DNA of 23,812 nucleotides from positions 1 through 23,812 of the forward strand of contig CBFHSX010000028.1 in assembly GCA_965658615.1 (NCBI GenBank). The letters run 5' to 3'. This stretch comes from UBA8337 sp965658615. Its GTDB lineage: Bacteria > Pseudomonadota > Alphaproteobacteria > RS24. Shown piece after piece: positions 7,731-15,507 of this stretch. The translations under genes were made by a program, and so were the position numbers. The notes under the pieces are model-generated. The model had not been told where the DNA came from. It saw nothing but the letters and a program-made list of their open reading frames with translations, and made no database searches. Position 1 is the first letter of the stretch. The number at the start of each line of letters is the position of its first letter.

Positions 7731-8843
7731 CTATTCCTCTTTTTGCGCTTTTTGGGCCGCCAATTGAGCCGCCTTATCTTCCACCAACGCGACCAGATGG
7801 TCGACCATCTCATCATGCGGTTTTTTATGATCCGGGCGGCCTGCGACATAGACCATGCCGGCCCCATTGCCGCCGCCGGTAAAACCGATATCCGTCTCGC
7901 GCGCCTCGCCCGGGCCATTGACCACGCAGCCGATAATGGACAGCGTGATCGGCTCGGCAATATGCGCCAGCCGCGCCTCCAAATTGGCAACAGTAGAGAT
8001 GACGTCAAACCCCTGCCGGGCGCAAGACGGGCATGAAATAATCGTCACGCCGCGATGCCTGAGGCCGAGGCTTTTCAGCATTTCAAAACCGACCTTAATC
8101 TCATCGACCGGGTCAGAAGATAAAGACACACGAATCGTATCGCCAATGCCGGCCCATAAAAGATTACCCAGCCCGATAGAGGATTTCACCGTGCCCGAAA
8201 CCAGACCGCCGGCTTCCGTGATGCCGATATGCAGCGGGCAATCCACCGCCTCGGCCAATTGCTGATAGGCCGCGACCGACATGAAAACATCCGAGGCTTT
8301 GACACTGATTTTATAATCGCGAAACCCGTGCTCTTCCAAAATACCGACATGGTAAAGCGCGCTTTCGACCATGGCTTCGGGGCATGGCTCGCCATATTTG
8401 TCGAGCAGGTGCTTTTCCAACGACCCGGCATTGACGCCGATACGGATAGAGCACTTATGCGCCCGCGCCGCCGCCACGACCTCCGCCACGCGCTGCGCGT
8501 CGCCAATATTGCCCGGGTTAATGCGCAGACAAGCTGCCCCCGCCTCGGCCGCCTCAATGGCACGCTTATAATGGAAATGAATATCGGCGACGATCGGCAC
8601 ATCAACCGCTGCGACAATTTCTTTCAACGCCGCAGTCGAGGCCTCATCGGGGCACGAGACACGGACAATATCGGCACCGGCATCTTCCAGCTGCTTAATT
8701 TGGGCAATCGTTTCAGCGGCGTCAGAGGTCGGCGTATTGGTCATGGATTGCACAGCAATCGGTGCATCGCCGCCGACCGGCACATTGCCGACCATGATTT
8801 GGCGCGAGACGCGCCGTTCAATATGTCGCCACGGTCGCAGCAT
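7731..8843 (-). CDS. ispG: 4-hydroxy-3-methylbut-2-en-1-yl diphosphate synthase (IspG/GcpE)
   Basis: IspG is the iron-sulfur enzyme of the penultimate step of the MEP isoprenoid pathway, converting methylerythritol cyclodiphosphate to HMBPP. The 370-residue protein keeps the three cluster-binding cysteines at C271, C274 (CPSC) and C306 (GCVVNGPGE), spaced as in the E. coli enzyme, and the N-terminal VGGDAPIAVQSMTNT barrel segment. I chose ATG 8843 (MLRPWRHIERR), which matches family N-termini and lies 10 nt after the rodZ-like stop; a longer frame from TTG 8888 would overlap that gene. It is preceded by a weak GCGAGA. The rodZ-ispG pairing is also seen in E. coli. Confidence 0.96.
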   Translation of the reverse strand: MLRPWRHIERRVSRQIMVGNVPVGGDAPIAVQSMTNTPTSDAAETIAQIKQLEDAGADIVRVSCPDEASTAALKEIVAAVDVPIVADIHFHYKRAIEAAEAGAACLRINPGNIGDAQRVAEVVAAARAHKCSIRIGVNAGSLEKHLLDKYGEPCPEAMVESALYHVGILEEHGFRDYKISVKASDVFMSVAAYQQLAEAVDCPLHIGITEAGGLVSGTVKSSIGLGNLLWAGIGDTIRVSLSSDPVDEIKVGFEMLKSLGLRHRGVTIISCPSCARQGFDVISTVANLEARLAHIAEPITLSIIGCVVNGPGEARETDIGFTGGGNGAGMVYVAGRPDHKKPHDEMVDHLVALVEDKAAQLAAQKAQKEE

Positions 8844-8853
8844 AAGATTCTCG

Positions 8854-9798
8854 CTAGGGTTGCAAGGCGATAATCGCCGCCCGATCAATTTGACGCGCCG
8901 TCAGAATCTGCCCGCGCCGTCCAACATTGCCGACCTCAGCATCGTCGACATGATAATGTAGCGCGCCCGCATCGCGGGTCGCCAGCGTATAGGGCGCCTC
9001 TTCTTCCAGCTCAAAGCTTTCGCCATCGCGGATAATGCTCGAGAACAGCACTTTGCCCTCAGTGTTTTCAATCCGCATCCAGGTGCGGCGTGAGGCGCGA
9101 ATTTCGACCTTTCGCGGCGCAATCGGTTCGGGTGCCGCTTCAGCAATCTCAACCGGCGCTGCCAATTCAGCCACGGCAATGGCTTGCGGCTCACCGACCG
9201 GCTGCACCGGCTCACCGCTCTCGGCCGTATTGATATCAGCGACGCTTGGCGTGTCTTGCTCCGCTGCGGCGGTCTTGGGCGCAATAACAGGCGCGGCCGG
9301 GCGTTGCGGCGGCGTCTCGACAACAACCGGCGTCTCGACCACGACCGGCGCTTCCACACGCGGCTCTGCGACCGGCGCGGCCGTCACCTCGCGCTCCGAG
9401 GTACCGGCACCGCCTGCAATCAGCCACATGAGATAGACCAGAAAAACCGCAAACCCGCCAAGCCCGACTTTCAGCCCCAGCGAGAGCGGTTCGCCCATCG
9501 CATCATTATAGCTCGCCTCATCGACCGGCAGCACCATGGTCGCTTCTTTAAACTGGCTGATCAGATCAGCCGCATTGAGCCCCAAATGCGCGGCATAAGT
9601 GCGGATAAAACCGATCGCATAAACATGGCCGGGCAGGCGGTCAAAATCATTATTCTCGAGTGCCTGCAAATGGTCTTCGCGGATTTTAAGCCGCGCCGAG
9701 ACATCCTCCAGCGAGACGCCCTGCGCTTCGCGCGCCGCCTTTAATTGGCCACCAATTTCGATCAAATCTGTATCGCTATCCATAGGAGTATTATTCAT
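8854..9798 (-). CDS. rodZ: RodZ-like helix-turn-helix membrane protein (DUF4115)
   Basis: This is a probable cytoskeletal adaptor linking MreB to the wall-elongation machinery. The 314-residue protein has a cytoplasmic helix-turn-helix of the RodZ type (about 12-75), one membrane segment (about 107-130, LGGFAVFLVYLMWLIAGG), a long Pro/Ala/Val-rich periplasmic linker with repeats (VVVETPVVVETP), and a C-terminal beta-rich DUF4115 domain (about 240-310, with RRTWMRIENTEGKVL). This order is that of RodZ, and the next gene is ispG as in E. coli. The ATG at 9798 follows a G-rich stretch (GGGGCGG); a second ATG five codons on has no better signal. Identity as RodZ rests on architecture and synteny, as sequence conservation in the family is low. 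Confidence 0.85.
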   Translation of the reverse strand: MNNTPMDSDTDLIEIGGQLKAAREAQGVSLEDVSARLKIREDHLQALENNDFDRLPGHVYAIGFIRTYAAHLGLNAADLISQFKEATMVLPVDEASYNDAMGEPLSLGLKVGLGGFAVFLVYLMWLIAGGAGTSEREVTAAPVAEPRVEAPVVVETPVVVETPPQRPAAPVIAPKTAAAEQDTPSVADINTAESGEPVQPVGEPQAIAVAELAAPVEIAEAAPEPIAPRKVEIRASRRTWMRIENTEGKVLFSSIIRDGESFELEEEAPYTLATRDAGALHYHVDDAEVGNVGRRGQILTARQIDRAAIIALQP

Positions 9799-9818
9799 CC
9801 GCCCCGTTTCGATTTTGT

Positions 9819-9847
9819 TTTATCACACTCATATCGATTTATCACAA
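9819..9847 (-). promoter_or_regulatory. Candidate internal promoter before the rodZ-like gene
   Basis: On the minus strand TTGTGA (9842-9847) and GATAAA (9819-9824) are 17 bp apart in the ptsP-rodZ gap. The -35 overlaps the ptsP stop codon. The two boxes coincide with a direct repeat of TGTGATAAA, so the site could equally be a binding site. Weak call. Confidence 0.35.
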
Positions 9848-12094
9848 CTTAATGGCGTGTTTTTCAGCCAGCCCTTGCACGGCAGCGCGCATATTATTGG
9901 GCGCATGCTGCAATAAATCCGCCATGTCTTTTTGCAGCCGCTCAAAATGCGCCGAACGCACCATGCGCTTGACCGGCCCGATGGCCGCCGATGGCAGCGA
10001 AAATCTCTCATAACCGAGTGCCAAAAGCGCCATCGCCTCGAGCGGCCGCCCGCCCAGCTCGCCGCAAATCGACACCGGCACATTATGGGCGGCGCATAAA
10101 TCTTGCACATGCGCCAATAGACGCAGCGCCGGCAGCGATAGAAAATCATACCGCGTGCCGGTTTGCGGATTGCCGCGATCGGCGGCGAAAAAGAACTGCA
10201 TCAAATCATTCGTGCCGACCGAGAGGAAATCCAATTCCGGCAGCAATTTATCCAATTGCCAGACCAGCGCCGGCACTTCCAACATCGCCCCGACCTCAAT
10301 CATATCGGGCACGGCGTGACCGAATTTTTCCAGCCTTTGCTTTTCGCCCATCAACAGATCACGGCTGGCCCGAAATTCGTCAACCGTGGTGATAAGCGGG
10401 AACATGATGGATAATTTGCGCCCCGCCGCGGCGCGCAAAAGCGCCCGCATTTGCACACGCACCAAAGCCGGGCGGTCGAGCACCATGCGCGTGGCGCGCC
10501 AGCCCATAGCCGGATTTTCTTCGGCCCCGACTTGCATGAAAGGCAACACTTTATCGCCGCCGACATCCAATGTGCGAAACACCACATCGCGCGCACCGAC
10601 ATGCTCGAGCACTTGCCGGTAAACCGCCATTTGCTCATCTTGTCGCGGCATATTGGCCGACACCATAAATTGCAATTCAGTGCGGAACAGGCCGATATTT
10701 TCTGCCCCGCTATCGGCCAGATTTTCGACATCGACCATCAAGCCGGCATTTTTATCGAGCCTTATGGTGCGCCCGTCGCGGGTCTCGGCAGGCAGGTGCT
10801 TGATACGCGCATAGCGTTGCATACGCCGCGCCCGCAACCGCGCCCGGTTGGAATAAGCCTCGACAATATCGGCCGGCGGGTTCAAATGCACCTCATGCGC
10901 GTCAACATCAAGGATGATTTCCTGATCGTCGCGCGCCTCGGCGACAATGCCGCGCACATCGCCCAGCATCGGAATGTTCAGCGCCCGCGCCACAATCGCC
11001 ACATGCGCGCCCATGGCCGCGTCTTCCAGCACCAGACCGCGCAATTTCTTGCGGTCATAATCCAGCAATTCAGCCGGCCCCATGGTCCGCGCCAATAAGA
11101 TGGCATCGCGCGGCAGCTTATCCTCAGAGGCCAATTCAGCGCGGCCGGACAGGATCCGCAAAAGGCGGTTCGATAGGTCTTCGAAATCATGCAGGCGCTC
11201 GCGCAAATAAACATCGCGCTGGCCACCCAGCCTTGCGCGCATGACATTATTGACCCGCTCAACCGCCGCTTCCGCAGTCAGGCCGGTACGGATGGCGGCT
11301 TGGATGCGCCGCAGCCAGCCGCGATCATTGGCAAACATACGATAGGCTTCCAGCACCGCCATATGCTCGCCATCATGGCTGACATCATCATTGCTCAGCA
11401 TGTCATCGACATTGCGGCGCAATTGATAGACCGCATGGGTCAGGCGTTTATGTTCCTCATCCGGGTCATCACTGATCAGCCGGGTCACCTCGACGCGCGG
11501 CTCGTGCAGCACGACATGCCCCATGGCCAGCCCCTCGGTCAGGCCACGTCCGGCAAAGACGCGCGGCGCATCGACCATGCCGGTCTCATCGGCACCAATT
11601 TCGCCCGACGCGGCCAGCATTTCCGACAGCACCATGGCAACAGTTTGCAGCGCCTCAACCTCTTCATTTTGGAATGTGCGCTCGGTGATATTCTGCACCA
11701 CCAGCACGCCGGTCACATCGCCCCCGCGCAGCACCGGCACGCCGACAAAACTCTTATACGGATCCTCGCCCGTCTCAGGCCGATAAGCAAAGCGCGGATG
11801 CGACGGCGCATCGGCCAAATTCAGCGCGCGCTTATGTTGGGCAATGTCGCCGACCAAGCCCTCGCCAATATGCAGCACGGTTTTGTGCACCGCGTCGGCG
11901 TTCAGACCCTCTGTGGCGCACAGCTCCAGACCGTCACGCCCGCTACGCAAATAAACCGAGCACACGGCGGCGTTCATGCTGGTGGCAATCAGATGGACGA
12001 TTTTATCAAGCCGCTGTTGCTTGTCGCCGCCATCGGCCATGACCTGGCGCAAACGGCGCAGCAAAAGGCGTGGGCCTTCAAGCGATAGGGGCAT
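9842..12094 (-). CDS. ptsP: Phosphoenolpyruvate-protein phosphotransferase PtsP (EI-Ntr)
   Basis: PtsP is the first enzyme of the nitrogen phosphotransferase system: it autophosphorylates from PEP and passes the phosphate to NPr and then EIIA-Ntr, a regulatory relay. The 750-residue protein has an N-terminal GAF domain (about 20-160), which separates it from the sugar-PTS EI, a helical NPr-binding domain, the swivelling domain with phospho-accepting H364 (GAHVAIVARA), and the PEP-binding barrel with catalytic C677 (SICGELGG). The ATG at 12094 follows GGGAAG at 8-nt spacing and lies 26 bp after the lysC stop. Partners ptsO and ptsN are not in this window. Confidence 0.95.
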   Translation of the reverse strand: MPLSLEGPRLLLRRLRQVMADGGDKQQRLDKIVHLIATSMNAAVCSVYLRSGRDGLELCATEGLNADAVHKTVLHIGEGLVGDIAQHKRALNLADAPSHPRFAYRPETGEDPYKSFVGVPVLRGGDVTGVLVVQNITERTFQNEEVEALQTVAMVLSEMLAASGEIGADETGMVDAPRVFAGRGLTEGLAMGHVVLHEPRVEVTRLISDDPDEEHKRLTHAVYQLRRNVDDMLSNDDVSHDGEHMAVLEAYRMFANDRGWLRRIQAAIRTGLTAEAAVERVNNVMRARLGGQRDVYLRERLHDFEDLSNRLLRILSGRAELASEDKLPRDAILLARTMGPAELLDYDRKKLRGLVLEDAAMGAHVAIVARALNIPMLGDVRGIVAEARDDQEIILDVDAHEVHLNPPADIVEAYSNRARLRARRMQRYARIKHLPAETRDGRTIRLDKNAGLMVDVENLADSGAENIGLFRTELQFMVSANMPRQDEQMAVYRQVLEHVGARDVVFRTLDVGGDKVLPFMQVGAEENPAMGWRATRMVLDRPALVRVQMRALLRAAAGRKLSIMFPLITTVDEFRASRDLLMGEKQRLEKFGHAVPDMIEVGAMLEVPALVWQLDKLLPELDFLSVGTNDLMQFFFAADRGNPQTGTRYDFLSLPALRLLAHVQDLCAAHNVPVSICGELGGRPLEAMALLALGYERFSLPSAAIGPVKRMVRSAHFERLQKDMADLLQHAPNNMRAAVQGLAEKHAIKL

Positions 12095-12120
12095 CGGTCT
12101 GTCTTCCCTCAGAGGGCAGC

Positions 12121-13377
12121 CTAATTGGCCGCCTCATCGTCAAGACCGTAAGCGGCGTGCAGCGCGCGCACGGCCAGTTCAACATAATCGGCATCGATCA
12201 ATACCGAGACTTTAATCTCGGAAGTTGAGATGACATGAATATTAATGCCTTTTTCTGCCAAAACCTGAAACATTTTTTGTGCCACGCCGGCATGACTCCG
12301 CATGCCGACACCGACAATAGAGATTTTCGCCATATCGGGCGCGGCCTGCAAATCGGCAAAAGACAGGCCTTCCTTATTGGCGTCAATGACACCCAAGGCC
12401 CGCTCCAATTCGTCTTGCGACAGGGTGAAGGTCACATCGGTGGTTTTGCCGTCGGCCGACATGTTTTGCACAATCATATCGACATTAATCGCCGCATCGG
12501 CAAGCGGACCGAAAATTTGTGCGGCAATGCCGGGTCGGTCGGCGACTTCGCGCAGCGTCACTTTCGCTTCATTGCGGGCATAAGCAATGCCGCTGACAAT
12601 TTCTTGTTCCATAATTTCATCCTCATCGCATATCAGCGTGCCGACAATACCATCATCGGGTTGCGGGGCATCGGGCGCATCGAAGCTCGAGCGCACTTGC
12701 AAGCGTACATGATGTGCCATGGCCAGTTCAACCGAGCGGGTCTGCAAAACTTTCGCCCCCAAAGAAGCCATTTCCAGCATTTCTTCATAGGAGATGCGGT
12801 CCATTTTCTTGGCCGCCGGCACCATGCGCGGATCGGTGGTATAAACGCCGTCCACATCGGTATAAATATCGCAGCGGTCGGCATTTAAGGCCGCGGCCAC
12901 AGCTACGGCGCTGGTGTCCGAGCCGCCGCGCCCCAAAGTGGTGATGCGGCCGGCATCGGAGACGCCTTGGAAACCGGCAATCACGGCGACGCGGCCTTCG
13001 GCAAATTGCGCTTCCATCGCATCGATTTCAATATTTTGAATGCGCGCCGCGCCGTGCACATCAGAGGTCTGCACCGCCATTTGCCACCCCAGCCAACTGC
13101 GCGCCGAGACGCCCATATCCTGCAGCGCCATAGCCAAGAGGCCGACACTGATCTGCTCGCCGGCCGAAACGACAACATCATATTCGCGCGCATCATGCAG
13201 GCGCGCAACATCGCGCGTCAGCCCGACCAGTCGATTGGTCTCGCCCGACATGGCCGACACCACAACGGCCACTTGATGACCGGCATCAACCTCGCGTTTG
13301 ACATGCGCGGCTACATTGCGGATGCGTTCAATATCGCCCACAGATGTGCCACCGAATTTCATGACGATACGTGCCAT
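12121..13377 (-). CDS. lysC: Aspartate kinase
   Basis: The enzyme phosphorylates aspartate, the first step to lysine, threonine and methionine. The 418-residue protein starts MARIVMKFGGTSVGD, with the kinase KFGGTSV motif at 7-13. It contains GRGGSDTSAVAVA and the YTDVDGVYTTDPR segment, and ends with two ACT regulatory domains (about 265-410), the usual sites of amino-acid feedback. I chose ATG 13377 since family proteins begin there and AGGG precedes it by 6 nt; a longer frame from 13443 has no family match. It is a monofunctional kinase without a homoserine dehydrogenase domain. It heads the minus-strand block and is divergent from ubiG across 115 bp. No lysine riboswitch fits in that space, so feedback is likely on the protein. 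Confidence 0.96.
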   Translation of the reverse strand: MARIVMKFGGTSVGDIERIRNVAAHVKREVDAGHQVAVVVSAMSGETNRLVGLTRDVARLHDAREYDVVVSAGEQISVGLLAMALQDMGVSARSWLGWQMAVQTSDVHGAARIQNIEIDAMEAQFAEGRVAVIAGFQGVSDAGRITTLGRGGSDTSAVAVAAALNADRCDIYTDVDGVYTTDPRMVPAAKKMDRISYEEMLEMASLGAKVLQTRSVELAMAHHVRLQVRSSFDAPDAPQPDDGIVGTLICDEDEIMEQEIVSGIAYARNEAKVTLREVADRPGIAAQIFGPLADAAINVDMIVQNMSADGKTTDVTFTLSQDELERALGVIDANKEGLSFADLQAAPDMAKISIVGVGMRSHAGVAQKMFQVLAEKGINIHVISTSEIKVSVLIDADYVELAVRALHAAYGLDDEAAN

Positions 13378-13435
13378 AAAAGTCCCTTGCCGTTTTCTTT
13401 CGCTTCGAAGCCGCCTATATAGGGCGTAAACAGCT

Positions 13436-13465
13436 TTGTGCATAGCAAAAACATATGCTTATGCT
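13436..13465 (+). promoter_or_regulatory. Candidate ubiG promoter in the lysC-ubiG divergent region
   Basis: TTGTGC (13436-13441) and TATGCT (13460-13465) are 18 bp apart and point to ubiG, giving a leader of about 20 nt. An imperfect inverted repeat (13440-13464) covers the spacer and most of the -10. For lysC, a TATATA in a CCTATATAGG palindrome (13414-13423) could serve as -10, but I see no good -35. Confidence 0.4.
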
Positions 13466-13492
13466 GAAGCCTAACGCGCTGAGGACAGACAG

Positions 13493-14248
13493 ATGAGCAG
13501 CACAAAACCGGGCCAAGTCACGATTGATCCCAATGAGGTCGCCAAATTCACCGCCATGGCGGATGATTGGTGGAACCCGCATGGCCAGTTCAAGCCGCTA
13601 CACAAATTCAACCCGACACGGCTGGCTTATATTCGTGACCGGCTGTGCAAAGAATTTGACCGCGACCCGCATGGCGACACCCCGCTTGCCGGTTTGCGGC
13701 TTTTGGATATTGGTTGCGGCGGCGGCTTATTGTCCGAGCCGATGACGCGGCTGGGGGCTGAGGTGCTGGGCGCCGATGCGGCGGAAGCGAACATCAAAAC
13801 CGCGTCGCTGCACGCTGAAGCGCAAGGGCTGGATATTGATTACCGCGCCATCACGGCGGAAGAGCTATGCGCGGCGGGCGAAAAATTCGACTGCATTTTA
13901 AACATGGAAGTCATTGAGCATGTCGCCGACCCTGCGGCGTTTATCGAAGCCTGCGCCGGCATGCTGAAACCGGATGGCGTGATGTTTCTGGCCACATTAA
14001 ACCGCACGATGAAAAGCTTTGCGCTGGCCATTATCGGTGCCGAATACGTGCTGCGCTGGTTGCCACGCGGCACGCATGATTGGCAAAAATTCATCACCCC
14101 AAACGAGCTGGAGGTGATGAACGCCCAAGCCGGTCTCGATATTGTCAGCTCGACCGGTGTGAGCTTCAACCCGCTGAGCGATCGCTGGTCGCTGAGCGGC
14201 GATATGGCGGTCAATTATATGGCCGTCGCCAAACCGGCCGCTGTATAA
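13493..14248 (+). CDS. ubiG: Ubiquinone biosynthesis O-methyltransferase UbiG
   Basis: UbiG carries out both O-methylation steps in ubiquinone synthesis at the inner membrane, using SAM. The 251-residue protein has the family N-terminus (EVAKFTAMADDWWNPHGQFKPLHKFNPTR), SAM motif I LLDIGCGGG (70-78), the acidic ILNMEVIEHV motif, and the RGTHDWQKFITPNEL region typical of UbiG. Length matches E. coli UbiG (240). The ATG at 13493 follows GAGGA with 7-nt spacing. It is divergent from lysC and convergent with the DUF1178 gene, with a single base between their stop codons. Confidence 0.97.
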   Translation: MSSTKPGQVTIDPNEVAKFTAMADDWWNPHGQFKPLHKFNPTRLAYIRDRLCKEFDRDPHGDTPLAGLRLLDIGCGGGLLSEPMTRLGAEVLGADAAEANIKTASLHAEAQGLDIDYRAITAEELCAAGEKFDCILNMEVIEHVADPAAFIEACAGMLKPDGVMFLATLNRTMKSFALAIIGAEYVLRWLPRGTHDWQKFITPNELEVMNAQAGLDIVSSTGVSFNPLSDRWSLSGDMAVNYMAVAKPAAV

Positions 14249-14249
14249 T

Positions 14250-14663
14250 CTAGTTTTTGTCGCGCGGCGAAGGGCCCGGCAGCGGTGCGACCGGCACGCC
14301 CTCCTCGACCAATTGCTTGGCATCTTCGAGGCTGGTCTCGCCATAAATATCGCGCTCTTCAGTTTCGCCATAATGGATTTTGCGCGCCTCCTCGGCAAAG
14401 CCGGCGCCGACATAATCGAAATTTTCTTCCACATGCGCGCTGAGCTTTTGCATCATCCGGCCGACCTCTGCGCGCGCCGCAGCGCGCTTTTGATTGCCCT
14501 TTTTGGGCACGGCCGGCGCCATTACGGCTTTGCTGATTTTGGCCGAGCCGCAAATGGCGCAGACCAAAAGCCCGTCTTCTTTTTGCTCGTCAAAAGCCGC
14601 AGCATTGGCGAACCAACCGTCAAATTCGTGCTCATGCTCGCAAATCAAACGATATTTAATCAT
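14250..14663 (-). CDS. DUF1178 family protein, zinc-ribbon-like (function unknown)
   Basis: This 137-residue protein belongs to DUF1178, an alphaproteobacterial family without known function. The N-terminus (MIKYRLICEHEHEFDGWF) has C8, H10 and H12, and the second knuckle is CAICGS (C35, C38), so a metal-binding ribbon like that of FmdB-type small regulators is likely. The middle is basic (VPKKGNQKRAAARAEVGRM), and the end contains a conserved-looking HYGETEERDIYGE segment. The ATG at 14663 overlaps the nitrilase stop by 8 nt (ATGATTAA), indicating translational coupling. A longer open frame upstream overlaps the nitrilase gene and lacks family resemblance. The tight overlap suggests a shared role with the amidase, which is inference. 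Confidence 0.88.
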   Translation of the reverse strand: MIKYRLICEHEHEFDGWFANAAAFDEQKEDGLLVCAICGSAKISKAVMAPAVPKKGNQKRAAARAEVGRMMQKLSAHVEENFDYVGAGFAEEARKIHYGETEERDIYGETSLEDAKQLVEEGVPVAPLPGPSPRDKN

Positions 14664-15507
14664 GCGCCGCCCCGCCATCCGGTGTGGTGAAAGCGCGGCC
14701 ATGCTGCAGGGCCGGGATTTGCGCGCGCGCTTTCCCGACCAAGGACAAATCCAGCTTGGCGATAACCATATCATCACCATCGCCCGCCTCGGCCAGCACA
14801 TGACCCCATGGGTCGATGACGAGGCTATGACCATAGGTCTCGCGCCCATTTTCATGCGCACCAACCTGCGCCGGCGCGATGATAAAACAGCCCGTCTCAA
14901 TGGCCCGCGCCCGCAAAAGAACATGCCAATGCGCCATGCCGGTCGGGCGCGTAAAGGCTGAGGGGACGGCGATAATATCGGCCCCGGCTTGGGCGAGGCG
15001 CCGATAGAGGGCGGGAAAGCGCACATCATAGCAAATGCTGAGGCCCAATTTCGCCGCCCCCAAATCGGCGACAGCCAGTTTGTCGCCCGGTTGATAGCTG
15101 GCACTTTCCGCATGGCTTTCGCCATTGGCCAGCGTCACATCAAACATATGCAGCTTGTCATAATGCGCCGCGGTGCTGCCTTCCGGGCCGATAAGAACCG
15201 AGCGATTGACCGCCATTTCGCCATCATCAGCCGCCAGCACCATGGAGCCGATCAACACATGCACGCCCAGCTCGGCCGTCAGCGCCGCAAGCTGTTTCAG
15301 CTCCGGATTGTCCTTTTGCGCCGTCAGGCGCGCCTGCATGGCTTTGCGCCCGCGCTCCATAAACACACATGTTTCGGGTAGAGCGATCAGCGTCGCGCCC
15401 TGCGCCGCCGCTTTGCGCAGCCGCGCTTCAATGACCGGCAGATTATCGGCCGGATCGCGCGCCGTGGTCATTTGAATGCAGGCGATTTTCAATGTCTCAC
15501 TTTCCAT
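14656..15507 (-). CDS. Carbon-nitrogen hydrolase (nitrilase superfamily, Nit-type amidase)
   Basis: The 283-residue cytoplasmic amidase has the full nitrilase-superfamily triad: E45 (LPETC), K118 (YDKLHMFD) and C159 (SICYDVRFP). The YDKLHMFDV and RFPALYR wording matches the Nit1/Nit2 branch, whose members hydrolyse omega-amides or deaminated glutathione; a role in metabolite repair is therefore likely but not shown. The ATG at 15507 is preceded by AGGAG at 5-nt spacing. It overlaps the comF stop by 11 nt and the DUF1178 start by 8 nt, so the three genes form one coupled unit. In other Alphaproteobacteria I recall a glutaredoxin gene (grxC) between comF and this gene; here there is none. Confidence 0.93.
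   Translation of the reverse strand: MESETLKIACIQMTTARDPADNLPVIEARLRKAAAQGATLIALPETCVFMERGRKAMQARLTAQKDNPELKQLAALTAELGVHVLIGSMVLAADDGEMAVNRSVLIGPEGSTAAHYDKLHMFDVTLANGESHAESASYQPGDKLAVADLGAAKLGLSICYDVRFPALYRRLAQAGADIIAVPSAFTRPTGMAHWHVLLRARAIETGCFIIAPAQVGAHENGRETYGHSLVIDPWGHVLAEAGDGDDMVIAKLDLSLVGKARAQIPALQHGRAFTTPDGGAAHD

Noticed and set aside
11189..12088. 299-codon open frame antisense to ptsP
   Set aside because: Complementary to a secure gene, biased composition (many His, Gln, Arg), no family resemblance and no ribosome binding site.
13378..13492. Lysine riboswitch or attenuator upstream of lysC
   Set aside because: Only 115 bp separate lysC from ubiG, too short for the lysine riboswitch, and no Lys-rich leader peptide or terminator hairpin is seen.
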